Shown: piece by piece, positions 40,222 to 49,007 of the stretch
Layout: each line of letters begins with the position of its first letter
Position numbering within the stretch: the stretch's first letter is position 1
Assembly: GCF_900188325.1 (NCBI RefSeq)
Contig: NZ_FZPD01000002.1
Location: forward strand, 744,001 to 808,000
Direction of reading: 5' to 3'
Source: Ekhidna lutea
Lineage (GTDB): Bacteria > Bacteroidota > Bacteroidia > Cytophagales > Cyclobacteriaceae
Length of the DNA: 64,000 nucleotides
The notes under the pieces: generated by a model
Database searches by the model: none
What the model was told of the DNA's origin: nothing
Seen by the model: the letters and a program-made list of their open reading frames with translations, nothing else
Program-made: the position numbers and the translations under genes

Positions 40222-42909
40222 TTACTCCGTTCTTAACGATTCCACTGGGTTAATTCGTGTAGCTCTCATCGTATGATAACTGATTACCAGAAAGGCAATC
40301 AGCAATGCTACAATACTACTGAGAATAAACAGCCATGCCCCTATCGATGTACGGTAGGCAAAATTGTCTAACCACTTATTCATCATGTAAATAGTGATGG
40401 GAATAGAAAGTATAATCGCAATCAATAGCTGAATTGAAAATCCTTTTGCTAACAACCGAAAGATTGATGTAGGTGATGCTCCCATTACTTTCCTAATACC
40501 AATCTCCTTCACCTTGCTATTTACTACCAGCATGGAGAGTCCAAGAAGTCCCAGGCTCGCAATTATGATGGATAAAACTGTAGCAATGGTTACAAGCTTA
40601 TTCATTCTCGTTTCACTTGCATACTGAGCTGCAATTTGTTCATCAATGAAATTAAAATTCCAGCTTTCATTTGGAAAGAGTGCTTCCCACTCTTTTTTTA
40701 GAATATCTGTTCCTTCTGATAAATTGGAGCCATTGTAGCTAAACACTAATTTAGGTATTGGGGTATCGATGAAATCTCCATCTGAGACTCCCATGAATAT
40801 AGGCATTGGATTCATTACTATTACCAATGGCTCTACTTCGGAATGTAAGGAGGAATAATGAAAATCATCAGTCACTCCAATGATTTGATGGTCGCCAAAC
40901 TCATCACCAGGTAATTTTGCTCCGAGAGGATTTTTTAAACCAAAGTGCTCAACTGCTGACTTGTTTAAAATTACAGATTGCCTCATATCCAGCCCATTAC
41001 CCTCCTCAAAGCCACGACCCTCAAGAATATCGATATCAAAGGTTTTAAGATAATTGGCGTCCACACAAAGCAACCTAAACCACCGAAAGACTCCCTTATC
41101 GTCAGTATAAGCCAGATGAGCCCAACCACTTGTTCCAAACACATGGGTCCCCATTGCTACCTCTGAAATCTCTGGATATTTTTCCATCCTTGCTTTTAGC
41201 AACTGCCCATTTTCAAATCCGGAAGTAATTCTTTCTGATAAGCGCTGTGCTGAAGGGCTGGCTTGCAGCTGAGTGGAAATCACCGCTTCATAATTTATTC
41301 CCAGATCTTTTTCCTGAAGGTACTGAATTTGTTTTCTCATAATCAGCGTGGTAGTAATCAAAAACACTGTAATCAGAAATTGAAAAACAACCATTCCTTT
41401 TTTGGCTGTCATCTTTCCACCAGATTGACTGCCACCACGAAGGATGTTTATAGTCTTAAAACCTGAAAGAATTAAAGCTGGGTAGGAACCGGCAATTGTA
41501 CCAATTATTAATACTAAGAGTGTATAGACACCCGCATGCCACCATTCAAACTGAAGAAATATCTCTGTACCCGTCAGTCTATTAAATGTTGGGATCAACA
41601 GGTATGACACTGTAGCTCCTATCAACATTGCCAGGAATGTTAATAAGATACTTTCGTTTAAGTATTGATAAATGAGCGTCTTTTTATATGCACCCAGAAC
41701 CTTCCTTATTCCCACTTCTTTTGACCTTCGGAGCGACTGACCGGTAGATAGCGTGGTATAGTTAATACATGCTATAAATAACACAAGGAGACCTATTGTT
41801 CCTAAAATGAAAACATATTGAGGGTTAGCTACAGGTGCATATCCTAAAGGAATATCGGGGTTAAGATGAATATCTGTTAGAGGTTGCATGCCAATGTTAT
41901 ATTGATCTCTTTGCATCGCTTCATCTCCATAACCCGTATCACCCATTTGGCTAAGCACAACATCCTGCATTTTACTATTTACACTCTCAATACTCGTACC
42001 CTCTTTTAACAGCACATATGTTTCAGCTATCACGTTAAACCATGCATTCATGGCTCGATCACTAAAAAGCAATCGATTATTATCGGTTGAAATAGCTAAA
42101 TCAAAATTGATACTGGATTCGTATCGGATGTTTTTAAAAACGCCAGAAACATTAAAATCACGAATATCTTCTCCTACCTGCAGTGAAATTGTTTTGCCAA
42201 GTGCCTCATTATCCGCAAAATACTTTTGCGCATACTCCTGTGAAATAATAATATCATTTGGCGAGGGTAAAGGGTTCTCCCTATTTCCTTCAACCATTTG
42301 AAAATCAAAGACCTCAAAGAAATCCGGACTTATGATAGATACTGTCTCATTGATTCTATTCTCACCCCTGCCTACCAAAAAATTTTGCTCAATGTATTGA
42401 ACTGCTTTTTCCACTTCAGGAAAATTGTCCTCAAACAGAGATTCAAAACGAAGTGGTGTTTGTGAGTTGAAAAAGATCTGACCTTCTCCATAATCTTCTT
42501 TTAACCAGCTTCTGTAAATGCGATCTTTCTTAGAATGAAATTTATCGAAACTAACCTCCTGTTTAACATAAAAGCCAAGCAGCAGGAAGCATGTAATCCC
42601 AATCATTAGCCCTAAAAGATTCAATGAGGAATTGAATTTATCCCTCCATAGCACACGCAGGGCTATTTTAAAGTTATTCTTAGTCATAGTCATAAATGAG
42701 TTATTGAGTTTTTGATTCCTTTTCAATGCAGATAATCGAAATGAACGGAGAACCCACCATACGTATAAAATATTAGCTAGAAGCTTTCCGCTTTGCTCTC
42801 GACGTTTTATATAAAGCTCATACAAGTCTCCCTGCAAATCTTCTATTAGTCCCTCATCACAGAACCATGCAAGAAACCGATCAGCCCATTTTGGAGGCGA
42901 GTGTGTCAT
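40222..42909 (-). CDS. FtsX/MacB-type ABC transporter permease with prefix domain (second locus)
   Basis: 895 residues. The prefix (about 3-45: SPPKWADRFLAWFCDEGLIE, then DLQGDLYELY) is followed by the first helix (about 90-115), a MacB-like periplasmic domain, an FtsX block with KEVGIRKVLGAY, a second periplasmic domain, and a last FtsX block with KEIGIRKVMGAS. It ends TRINPVESLRTE, like the other loci (RVNPVECLKDE; KMNPVRALRYE). Its ATG overlaps the PadR stop by 4 bp, so the two are translationally coupled. The ATPase is not nearby. Substrate unknown. Confidence 0.9.
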   Translation of the reverse strand: MTHSPPKWADRFLAWFCDEGLIEDLQGDLYELYIKRREQSGKLLANILYVWWVLRSFRLSALKRNQKLNNSFMTMTKNNFKIALRVLWRDKFNSSLNLLGLMIGITCFLLLGFYVKQEVSFDKFHSKKDRIYRSWLKEDYGEGQIFFNSQTPLRFESLFEDNFPEVEKAVQYIEQNFLVGRGENRINETVSIISPDFFEVFDFQMVEGNRENPLPSPNDIIISQEYAQKYFADNEALGKTISLQVGEDIRDFNVSGVFKNIRYESSINFDLAISTDNNRLLFSDRAMNAWFNVIAETYVLLKEGTSIESVNSKMQDVVLSQMGDTGYGDEAMQRDQYNIGMQPLTDIHLNPDIPLGYAPVANPQYVFILGTIGLLVLFIACINYTTLSTGQSLRRSKEVGIRKVLGAYKKTLIYQYLNESILLTFLAMLIGATVSYLLIPTFNRLTGTEIFLQFEWWHAGVYTLLVLIIGTIAGSYPALILSGFKTINILRGGSQSGGKMTAKKGMVVFQFLITVFLITTTLIMRKQIQYLQEKDLGINYEAVISTQLQASPSAQRLSERITSGFENGQLLKARMEKYPEISEVAMGTHVFGTSGWAHLAYTDDKGVFRWFRLLCVDANYLKTFDIDILEGRGFEEGNGLDMRQSVILNKSAVEHFGLKNPLGAKLPGDEFGDHQIIGVTDDFHYSSLHSEVEPLVIVMNPMPIFMGVSDGDFIDTPIPKLVFSYNGSNLSEGTDILKKEWEALFPNESWNFNFIDEQIAAQYASETRMNKLVTIATVLSIIIASLGLLGLSMLVVNSKVKEIGIRKVMGASPTSIFRLLAKGFSIQLLIAIILSIPITIYMMNKWLDNFAYRTSIGAWLFILSSIVALLIAFLVISYHTMRATRINPVESLRTE

Positions 42910-43241
42910 GATAAAACTGCAAATGTGAGTTTGGGCATCTTTTGATATAAAGAAAGCCTTAGTTCCATCGTTTCATCCAGCACTCTTCTACCAGCTTTGG
43001 TAAGAGTGAAAAAGCGCTTGCGCCTTCCTCCTCTGTCGCTTGTAGCTCCTCCCATCTCGGAAGTAACAAAGCCCTTCTTCTCTAGCCTTCTCAAAACAGA
43101 GTGAACAGCAGTTACATCCATTTTACGATTCGTGTTATTTACAATCTCTTCCAGAATAGCGACGGCATAAGCCTCGGTTGTCAATGAACCTACAGTAAGT
43201 AAAACCAGCTCTTCTAATTCGCCTAAGTGTTCTCCTCTCAT
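42906..43241 (-). CDS. PadR-family transcriptional regulator (second locus)
   Basis: 111 residues. Winged helix: GEHLGELEELVLLTVGSLTT, ILEEIVNNTNRKMDVTAVHS, VLRRLEKKGFVTSEMGGATS, RGGRRKRFFTLTKAGRRVL. It lies in an operon after the secreted protein at 43247 (5-bp gap) and before the permease (4-bp overlap). The palindrome at 43714-43758 is a candidate operator for the operon. Confidence 0.9.
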   Translation of the reverse strand: MRGEHLGELEELVLLTVGSLTTEAYAVAILEEIVNNTNRKMDVTAVHSVLRRLEKKGFVTSEMGGATSDRGGRRKRFFTLTKAGRRVLDETMELRLSLYQKMPKLTFAVLS

Positions 43242-43246
43242 AAGTG

Positions 43247-43696
43247 TTAGTTTGATTTTGGATACATCAACTCTAATGAGTCAAACGACCCTTCAATAGT
43301 ATCAATCGTAAATCCTGCAATTCGATAAGGAGGGTTGTCTTCAAAATAGAATCCCATTTCCATCCATTCATTTGATTTGGATCCTTTAACAATCAGCTTG
43401 TATTCAGTTATTTTCTTTCTATCAGCCTGATACATAATTAATGTACCATCGTTCATTTTTATATTATCAAAAGCTCCCATTAACTGATCAGCTCCCATTT
43501 TCTCAATGAGTTTTGGAGAAAAATATTTTTCAATCGATTCATCTGAGACACCTCCGGATTTGACAGCATCAAAAAACCAGATAATCTTTGACCCTGCCGG
43601 GCTTTCTTCGAGTTGAGCAAGTGATTGTTTGCCTTGTTGTTGCGAGTTGGCTGAAATAGCTATTCCAATTGCTAAAAAATAGAGTAGTGTTTTCAT
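43247..43696 (-). CDS. Secreted protein, Cpe/LpqF- or DUF3887-like
   Basis: 149 residues from the ATG at 43694-43696; the frame extends 11 codons upstream, but only this start gives a normal signal peptide (MKTLLYFLAIGIAISANSQ). The mature part, SIEKYFSPKLIEKMGADQLM GAFDNI, then YKLIVKGSKSNEWMEMGFYF and a C-terminal YRIAGFTI, resembles the small NTF2-like domain placed before serine hydrolases in Bacteroidota. It precedes padR in the same operon, so it may be part of the response controlled by that regulator. Confidence 0.6.
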   Translation of the reverse strand: MKTLLYFLAIGIAISANSQQQGKQSLAQLEESPAGSKIIWFFDAVKSGGVSDESIEKYFSPKLIEKMGADQLMGAFDNIKMNDGTLIMYQADRKKITEYKLIVKGSKSNEWMEMGFYFEDNPPYRIAGFTIDTIEGSFDSLELMYPKSN

Positions 43697-43713
43697 ATTT
43701 AATTGATGATTTG

Positions 43714-43758
43714 TTGTACAAACGCACAAGTTAAATACTTAGTTGTGTTTTTGTACAA
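43714..43758. promoter_or_regulatory. 16-bp inverted repeat, candidate PadR operator
   Basis: TTGTACAAACGCACAA (43714-43729) and TTGTGTTTTTGTACAA (43743-43758) are complementary at 14 of 16 positions with a 13-bp centre, just upstream of the operon start at 43696. Confidence 0.55.
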
Positions 43759-43786
43759 GTAATGTGTTAAAGTAGGTTAAATGGAA

Positions 43787-43821
43787 ATAAAAAAGGGCTG
43801 CAGCAATAACTACAACCCTTT
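43787..43821 (-). terminator. Terminator of the 34-residue gene
   Basis: On the minus strand AAGGG-TTGTAG ... CTGCAG-CCCTT followed by a T run, 31 bp after the small gene's stop. Confidence 0.75.
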
Positions 43822-43851
43822 AGCCTCATCACTATGAGAATATTTATGTGA

Positions 43852-43956
43852 TTAGAATGCGGCAATTGAAAGCATGATGATGCAAATGCCTAGTGAGATA
43901 ATGAACGCATTAAAAATGAACTTTTGTTGCTTTAGATTCAGTTCGAATATTTTCAT
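43852..43956 (-). CDS. Small single-pass membrane protein (34 aa)
   Basis: Minus-strand ATG at 43954-43956, stop at 43852. Sequence plan: MKIFELNLKQQKFIFNA then a helix FIISLGICIIMLSIAAF. It resembles the 37-residue protein at 38838 (a leucine-rich start, KQQ, I/F-N, then a helix), and both are followed by strong terminators. Too short for most gene callers. Function unknown. Confidence 0.5.
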   Translation of the reverse strand: MKIFELNLKQQKFIFNAFIISLGICIIMLSIAAF

Positions 43957-44119
43957 ATCAATTAATTTTTGTTCAAAAGTCTATATCCGGATTATCTGTT
44001 TTCAGCATATTCGGTGGGCTATCAAAAATGAACGGTAAATGGCTGAAATTATCGATGATCAAATTCAAATACTCCATAACTTAGACCTATGGCTGTAGTA
44101 ATACATATTAAAATATGGT

Positions 44120-44653
44120 ATGCCCAGATGCATTGAAGCGGTAAAAGATGCTTTAAATGAATCCAATGTAGGATTTGAAAAGGTGGAACTCGGAGAAGCT
44201 CAGCTTAAAAGGAGGCTGGATAAAACACAACAAGCTAACCTCGCTCCCCTTTTAGCAAAAAAAGGTTTTGAGCTTTTAGAAGACAAAACCTCCGCGATAA
44301 TCAGTAACATTAAAGGATTGATCATTGAGCAAATCCATTATAGTCATGAACCACTAAAAATGAATTTTTCTACCTACTTATCTGAAAAGATTGGAAAAGA
44401 TTATTCAACAATGAGCAAACTATTCTCATCGGTGGAAAGCATCACAATTGAAAAGTTCATCACCAAACAAAAGATTGAACGTGTGAAAGAATTAATCATC
44501 TATGATCAGCTCTCTCTTTCGCAAATCTCTTACCAAATGAATTACAGTTCGGTGGCGCACCTCTCAGCACAATTCAAAAAAGAGACTGGCCTCACTCCTA
44601 CTGAATTCAAAAAGCAAAAGCAACCTCAACGACGCTCTATCGATAATATTTAG
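44120..44653 (+). CDS. AraC-family regulator with damaged N-terminus
   Basis: 177 residues from ATG at 44120. C-terminal AraC HTH about 75-165: FSTYLSEKIGKDYSTMSKLF, then SLSQISYQMNYSSVAHLSAQ and FKKETGLTPTEFKKQ. This family normally begins with an HMA-like segment of the type IKNMVCxRC. Here ATG at 44089 reads MAVVIHIK and the downstream frame reads PRCIEAVKDAL; joining them needs one extra A in the run at 44110 and one extra C in the run at 44123. It is a likely double single-base lesion or sequencing error. Between two PadR loci. Confidence 0.75.
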   Translation: MPRCIEAVKDALNESNVGFEKVELGEAQLKRRLDKTQQANLAPLLAKKGFELLEDKTSAIISNIKGLIIEQIHYSHEPLKMNFSTYLSEKIGKDYSTMSKLFSSVESITIEKFITKQKIERVKELIIYDQLSLSQISYQMNYSSVAHLSAQFKKETGLTPTEFKKQKQPQRRSIDNI

Positions 44654-44671
44654 TTTCTTTTTAATATAAAA

Positions 44672-44725
44672 ACTGCAATTACGAATAATATTTGTAACTA
44701 TTTTTACTGCAATTACGAATAATAT
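44672..44725. promoter_or_regulatory. 20-bp direct repeat before the third PadR locus
   Basis: ACTGCAATTACGAATAATAT at 44672-44691 and again at 44706-44725, 34 bp apart. A hairpin ATCAAGCA-TGC-TGCTTGAT follows at 44723. It lies 236-290 bp before the PadR gene; regulatory use is inference. Confidence 0.4.
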
Positions 44726-44807
44726 CAAGCATGCTGCTTGATCTATTTATTGAGAGAGATTGGTTTAATGCCGTTTAGTTAAGGAAGTTTTTAGCTATTT
44801 GATGTAA

Positions 44808-44868
44808 CCCCTGACCCCTAAAGGGGGAATGTCTGAAACCAGTAAGTCATCCCTTTAGGGACTGAGGG
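44808..44868. repeat. Intergenic inverted repeat of the CCCCTAAAGGGG type
   Basis: CCCCTGACCCCTAAAGGG (44808-44825) and CCCTTTAGGGACTGAGGG (44851-44868), mutually complementary in the core. A related sequence is inside the gene at 55050. No gene is seen in the 44654-44961 gap. Confidence 0.55.
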
Positions 44869-44961
44869 TAAGAAAATCTTAGCTAGGCGGCATTGACTAG
44901 TTAGTTTTTCAATTTAGGGATTGTGGCAAACAGCTGAAAAAAGTACAAAAAAAACAGACAA

Positions 44962-45297
44962 ATGAAGAAGACAAAACTTGGTGAGTTTGAGGAGATGGTG
45001 TTGTTGGCAGTGATACTGCTAAAGGAAGAAGCATATGGTGTAGAAATCAAGAAAGAGCTGGAAGCGCGGTTAGGCGAACGATTAAGTGTTGGCTCCATTC
45101 AATCGGCACTCAAGCGGATGGAAGAGAAAGGATTTCTTAATTCTGAATTTGGGGAGGCTACCAATAAACGAGGTGGTAAACGAAAGCGGATATATACTGC
45201 TACCCCCCACGCATTTAAAGTGCTGAATGAAATTAAGGAAATCAGAGCTGGGTTTTGGGAAAACATTGCATTAGAAGGAAGTTATAAAACCATTTAA
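44962..45297 (+). CDS. PadR-family transcriptional regulator (third locus)
   Basis: 111 residues. LGEFEEMVLLAVILLKEEAY, then GVEIKKELEARLGERLSVGS, IQSALKRMEEKGFLNSEFGE, and RGGKRKRIYTATPHAFKVL cover the winged helix and its wing. The permease begins 2 bp after its stop codon, so they form one operon. Close to the first-locus PadR in sequence. Confidence 0.9.
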   Translation: MKKTKLGEFEEMVLLAVILLKEEAYGVEIKKELEARLGERLSVGSIQSALKRMEEKGFLNSEFGEATNKRGGKRKRIYTATPHAFKVLNEIKEIRAGFWENIALEGSYKTI

Positions 45298-45299
45298 TA

Positions 45300-47915
45300 A
45301 TGGAAAATGCTTTCCCACCAAAATGGCCAGGAAAACTCCTGAGGCTATTCATAAATAAGGACTATCTAGAAGAGATTGAAGGAGATTTGGAAGAGGTCTT
45401 CTTCGATGATGTGGAGCACTTGTCACTAAAGAAAGCGAAGCTTCACTACACCTTAGGTGTGTTTAAACTCTTCAGGCTTAGCCTGATAAAAAACTTAAAA
45501 TGGATTTATAAAATAGGACTAATCATTACAATCATGAGAACTATCAAACTTGCATTTCGCAACCTTTTAAAATTCAAAACACATTCCGGCATCAACCTCA
45601 TCGGTCTTTCGTTGGGGCTGGCTGTTGGAGGGCTGATCCTTCTGTATGTTATGGATGAACTTGCGTTTGACAATTTTCATGAAAAAGGTGATCGGGTCTA
45701 CAAAGTAGTCACGGCTTCTGAGGGTGGAATGGAAACCAATGCCTGGCCTATTGGATATAAGCTAAGAACCGAATTTCCGGAAGTTGAATCTGTACTGTAT
45801 GTGAAAAACTTTCCTTCAACTGCCAAACTGAATCATAAAGACAAAAGGTATGATCAAACCATATTCTATGCTAGTCAGGAGTTCTTTGATCTATTCACTT
45901 TTGATCTCACTACCAAAGGAAACCGTGAAAATGTGCTCACTGCTCCATATACCGTGGCGATCACCAAATCAGTAGAAGACACATATTTTGATGGTGACGC
46001 GCTGGGTAAGACACTTACACTTGCCGATACACTAGATTTTGAAATTACAGGAGTAATTGAAAATCCACCCAGCAACTCCCATATCCAATTTGATGTTCTT
46101 GTTTCATTTCCAACCATCGAAAAGTTGCAATGGTGGAGCTACACGGAAGGTTGGGGCAATTTCAATGCACGGAATTACCTCCTGTTGAAAGAGGGGATTG
46201 ACCCATCCGTTTTTCAGGTTAAAATCAAAAACCTCTATGATGAAAATATCGGCGATTGGTTAGATGAAATGGGGGTATCATTTTCAACCGAGCTCATCCC
46301 ACTTAAGGATGTCTACCTGAATGAAACCTATTATAATGGATTTGGGCCTAAAGGTTCGAAAAAAAGAGTGAATACTGTCACCTGGATTGCGATCTTTTTA
46401 TTAATCCTTGCTTGTATAAACTATGTCAACCTGAGCACCGCCCGATCATCTTATCGAGCCAAAGAAGTAGGGATGAAAAAAGTGGTGGGTTCTTCCAGGA
46501 CTTCCATAGTCGCTCAGTTTATGACCGAATCGTTTCTACTCACCAGTATCGCATTTATTGTTGGTCTACTGCTGATGTACGGTTCATTACCCTTTTTCAA
46601 CAACCTGATGGACAAAGAGTATAGCGTTGTTTCCTTCTTGTCTTTAAAGTTTATTACAGGCATAGTTTTATTAATCATTGCTGTGACCATTGGTTCGGGA
46701 TTTTATCCAGCATGGATCATATCCAGTCTTAATCCATTACATGCACTTAGTGGAAAGTTGGGACAAACTTTCCAGGGACTTAGTCTACGGAAGATTCTTA
46801 TCACATTTCAATTCTTTATTTCTTCCGGATTAGTCATAGCAACTTTTATTGTAATAAGTCAGATCGATTACATGCGTACTCAAGATCTTGGTTTTGAGAA
46901 AGAGCAGGTATTAATCATCAATGCTACAGATGCTCCTTCAGGTTCGAGTCGCGATGTTTTAAGAGGTCAATTACAATCTATTTCAGGGGTACATGCTGTA
47001 TCACATACCAACGCTTTGCCCGGGCGGCCGGGATGGCTCGGACAATGGGCCTACCCTGAGAAAGAAGGTGGTGAGCAGGTAGATACCGAATACATGGCGA
47101 TTGATGAAAACTATGCAGAGGTGTTGGGGCTCCAATTCCTGGCCGGAAGAAATTTTGATGTGGAAAGACCGTCAGAGTTAGAAGCAGGCTTGATCATAAA
47201 TGAAACCTGTGTAAGAGCTATGGGATGGAATACTCCCGAAAATGCTATTGGAAAAGAAATAGTCTCCCCTTCTCAAAGACCCGCAGGAACCGTCATTGGA
47301 GTAGTCAAAGATTATCATGGACTTGGGCTTCAGGATATAATCTGGCCGCAAGCGATGGATTACCGAAGCTACTCTTACGGTAAATATTTTGCCATCAGAT
47401 ACAGTTCCGAACAGACCTATGATTTGATTAAAAGAATCGAAAGTGCATGGGACGATGTATATGGTGACTATGAGTTTGATTATTTCTTCCTCGACGAAGA
47501 CTTTGATCGGCAATACAGAGAAGAGAATCAACTAGCGAAAGTGCTTACCATTTTTGCCGTTATTATTCTGATCGTTTCATCCATAGGATTATTCGGTCTC
47601 ATCTCCTTTGTAGCCCTAAGCAGAACGAAGGAGGTTGGAATCAGAAAGACCATGGGTGCAAGCATTGGTCAAATAATTGTTATTCTTTCCAAAGAATTTA
47701 TGCTACTTGTCTTAATCGGAAACTTACTGGTGATCCCACTGGTATGGCATTATGGAAATGAATGGCTCAATGATTTTGCATTCCACACCTCTATAAACCC
47801 GATGATTTTTGCAATCACTATGCTTATTACTGTTCTGATTGCGTTCATTACGGTCAGCGTTCAAACATATAAGACTGCCAAAATGAATCCGGTTAGAGCG
47901 TTGAGGTATGAATAA
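45300..47915 (+). CDS. FtsX/MacB-type ABC transporter permease with prefix domain (third locus)
   Basis: 871 residues. Prefix FPPKWPGKLLRLFINKDYLE then EIEGDLEEVF (about 5-37), first membrane helix about 98-120, MacB-like periplasmic domain, FtsX block with KEVGMKKVVGSS near 390, second periplasmic domain, and last FtsX block with KEVGIRKTMGAS near 780. Same domain order as the other two loci, with moderate sequence divergence, so an old duplication. It ends at a bidirectional terminator. Confidence 0.9.
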   Translation: MENAFPPKWPGKLLRLFINKDYLEEIEGDLEEVFFDDVEHLSLKKAKLHYTLGVFKLFRLSLIKNLKWIYKIGLIITIMRTIKLAFRNLLKFKTHSGINLIGLSLGLAVGGLILLYVMDELAFDNFHEKGDRVYKVVTASEGGMETNAWPIGYKLRTEFPEVESVLYVKNFPSTAKLNHKDKRYDQTIFYASQEFFDLFTFDLTTKGNRENVLTAPYTVAITKSVEDTYFDGDALGKTLTLADTLDFEITGVIENPPSNSHIQFDVLVSFPTIEKLQWWSYTEGWGNFNARNYLLLKEGIDPSVFQVKIKNLYDENIGDWLDEMGVSFSTELIPLKDVYLNETYYNGFGPKGSKKRVNTVTWIAIFLLILACINYVNLSTARSSYRAKEVGMKKVVGSSRTSIVAQFMTESFLLTSIAFIVGLLLMYGSLPFFNNLMDKEYSVVSFLSLKFITGIVLLIIAVTIGSGFYPAWIISSLNPLHALSGKLGQTFQGLSLRKILITFQFFISSGLVIATFIVISQIDYMRTQDLGFEKEQVLIINATDAPSGSSRDVLRGQLQSISGVHAVSHTNALPGRPGWLGQWAYPEKEGGEQVDTEYMAIDENYAEVLGLQFLAGRNFDVERPSELEAGLIINETCVRAMGWNTPENAIGKEIVSPSQRPAGTVIGVVKDYHGLGLQDIIWPQAMDYRSYSYGKYFAIRYSSEQTYDLIKRIESAWDDVYGDYEFDYFFLDEDFDRQYREENQLAKVLTIFAVIILIVSSIGLFGLISFVALSRTKEVGIRKTMGASIGQIIVILSKEFMLLVLIGNLLVIPLVWHYGNEWLNDFAFHTSINPMIFAITMLITVLIAFITVSVQTYKTAKMNPVRALRYE

Positions 47916-47924
47916 TTCTAAATG

Positions 47925-47960
47925 AATGAGGATGTCACATAATGACATCCTCATTTTATT
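47925..47960. terminator. Bidirectional terminator between permease and acyltransferase
   Basis: ATGAGGATGTCA-CATAA-TGACATCCTCAT, a perfect twelve-base stem between the convergent genes ending at 47915 and 47956. Confidence 0.9.
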
Positions 47961-49005
47961 TCCCAACTTGTTTCAAGCCGAATAATGGCCTTAAGAATGC
48001 TACTCTTCTAATTAAAAACTCATAGCTAATAAAGCATCCCAGGAAGGTAAACAATGTCAAAAATGTAAGTGTCCACGCTCCTGAAATATTGAGGCTAAAA
48101 AAGAATAACGAGCCCAGGTAAATAAATAGCATATGAATAATATAGATCGGATATGCTGATTCGCTCAGATATACCAATGACTTACTTGGTTTATTCAAAT
48201 GCCTGTTCCCAAATCCAAATACTGCGAATATCCAAAAGCTAGATTCAATCGCCATAGCATAATCAGGGGTTTGTAAGTTAAATATCATCCATCTAATCAG
48301 ATAGAAAGTAATAGCTACTCCTAACCAAAGCCACCTCCACTTGGCAATCATTGGCCAAAATGTTTGTGACATCATGCAAATAAATCCAAGAAAGAATGCA
48401 CACAATCCTAGCCAGAAGCCATGCGTAGAAAAAGCATACATTTCAAAATTTTCAGGTTTTACAATCATTGCTTCTGCAACAAATGGAATAATCAGAATGA
48501 CCACCCCTACTGGAGTTTTAAATATTTTGTCCAGTACCCTACTTACTGAGTCGTTTTCAACCTTTCTGAGCAGAAGAAATATGGGTAAGAGTACCAGCAC
48601 GTAAATAAAAATGTTTCCCAAAAACCATAAATGCCCGGGACTAAACTCGTAGCTCAGTGGCTGATGGTAATAGCCTTGCCACATTAGAACATGCACTGGT
48701 ACAATTACTGTCATGCCAAAAAGAAAAGGAAGCAAAATACGTTTGGATCGCTCCATGATTAGTTCTTTCCAGTTTCTGCGCTTCATGGCAAAATACACAC
48801 CCATCCCTGATACATAAAACAGCAGCGGAATCCTCCATACATTAAGCATAGACATGGGGGTCCAGATGGATTCCACAGTATCATTATTCTGTATAAACCC
48901 AATGAATACCCCCCACGGCTGAAAGGCAATTGCGACATGATAGACTAACAGTAGCCCAATCGCAATTACCCTCAACCAATCAATATCATATCTTCTTTCC
49001 GTCAT
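47956..49005 (-). CDS. Acyltransferase 3 family membrane protein
   Basis: 349 residues, about ten membrane helices. The N-terminus RRYDIDWLRVIAIGLLLVYH carries the family Asp-x-x-Arg and the conserved His, followed by RIPLLFYVSGMGVYF and the conserved Arg-Ile-Leu-Leu-Pro loop (RSKRILLPFLFG); GHLWFLGNIFIYV and YPIYIIHMLFIYL also fit. These enzymes transfer acyl groups to sugars or lipids at the membrane. It follows the ankyrin lipoprotein gene after 2 bp, so they form an operon. Confidence 0.88.
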   Translation of the reverse strand: MTERRYDIDWLRVIAIGLLLVYHVAIAFQPWGVFIGFIQNNDTVESIWTPMSMLNVWRIPLLFYVSGMGVYFAMKRRNWKELIMERSKRILLPFLFGMTVIVPVHVLMWQGYYHQPLSYEFSPGHLWFLGNIFIYVLVLLPIFLLLRKVENDSVSRVLDKIFKTPVGVVILIIPFVAEAMIVKPENFEMYAFSTHGFWLGLCAFFLGFICMMSQTFWPMIAKWRWLWLGVAITFYLIRWMIFNLQTPDYAMAIESSFWIFAVFGFGNRHLNKPSKSLVYLSESAYPIYIIHMLFIYLGSLFFFSLNISGAWTLTFLTLFTFLGCFISYEFLIRRVAFLRPLFGLKQVGK

Positions 49006-49007
49006 GA

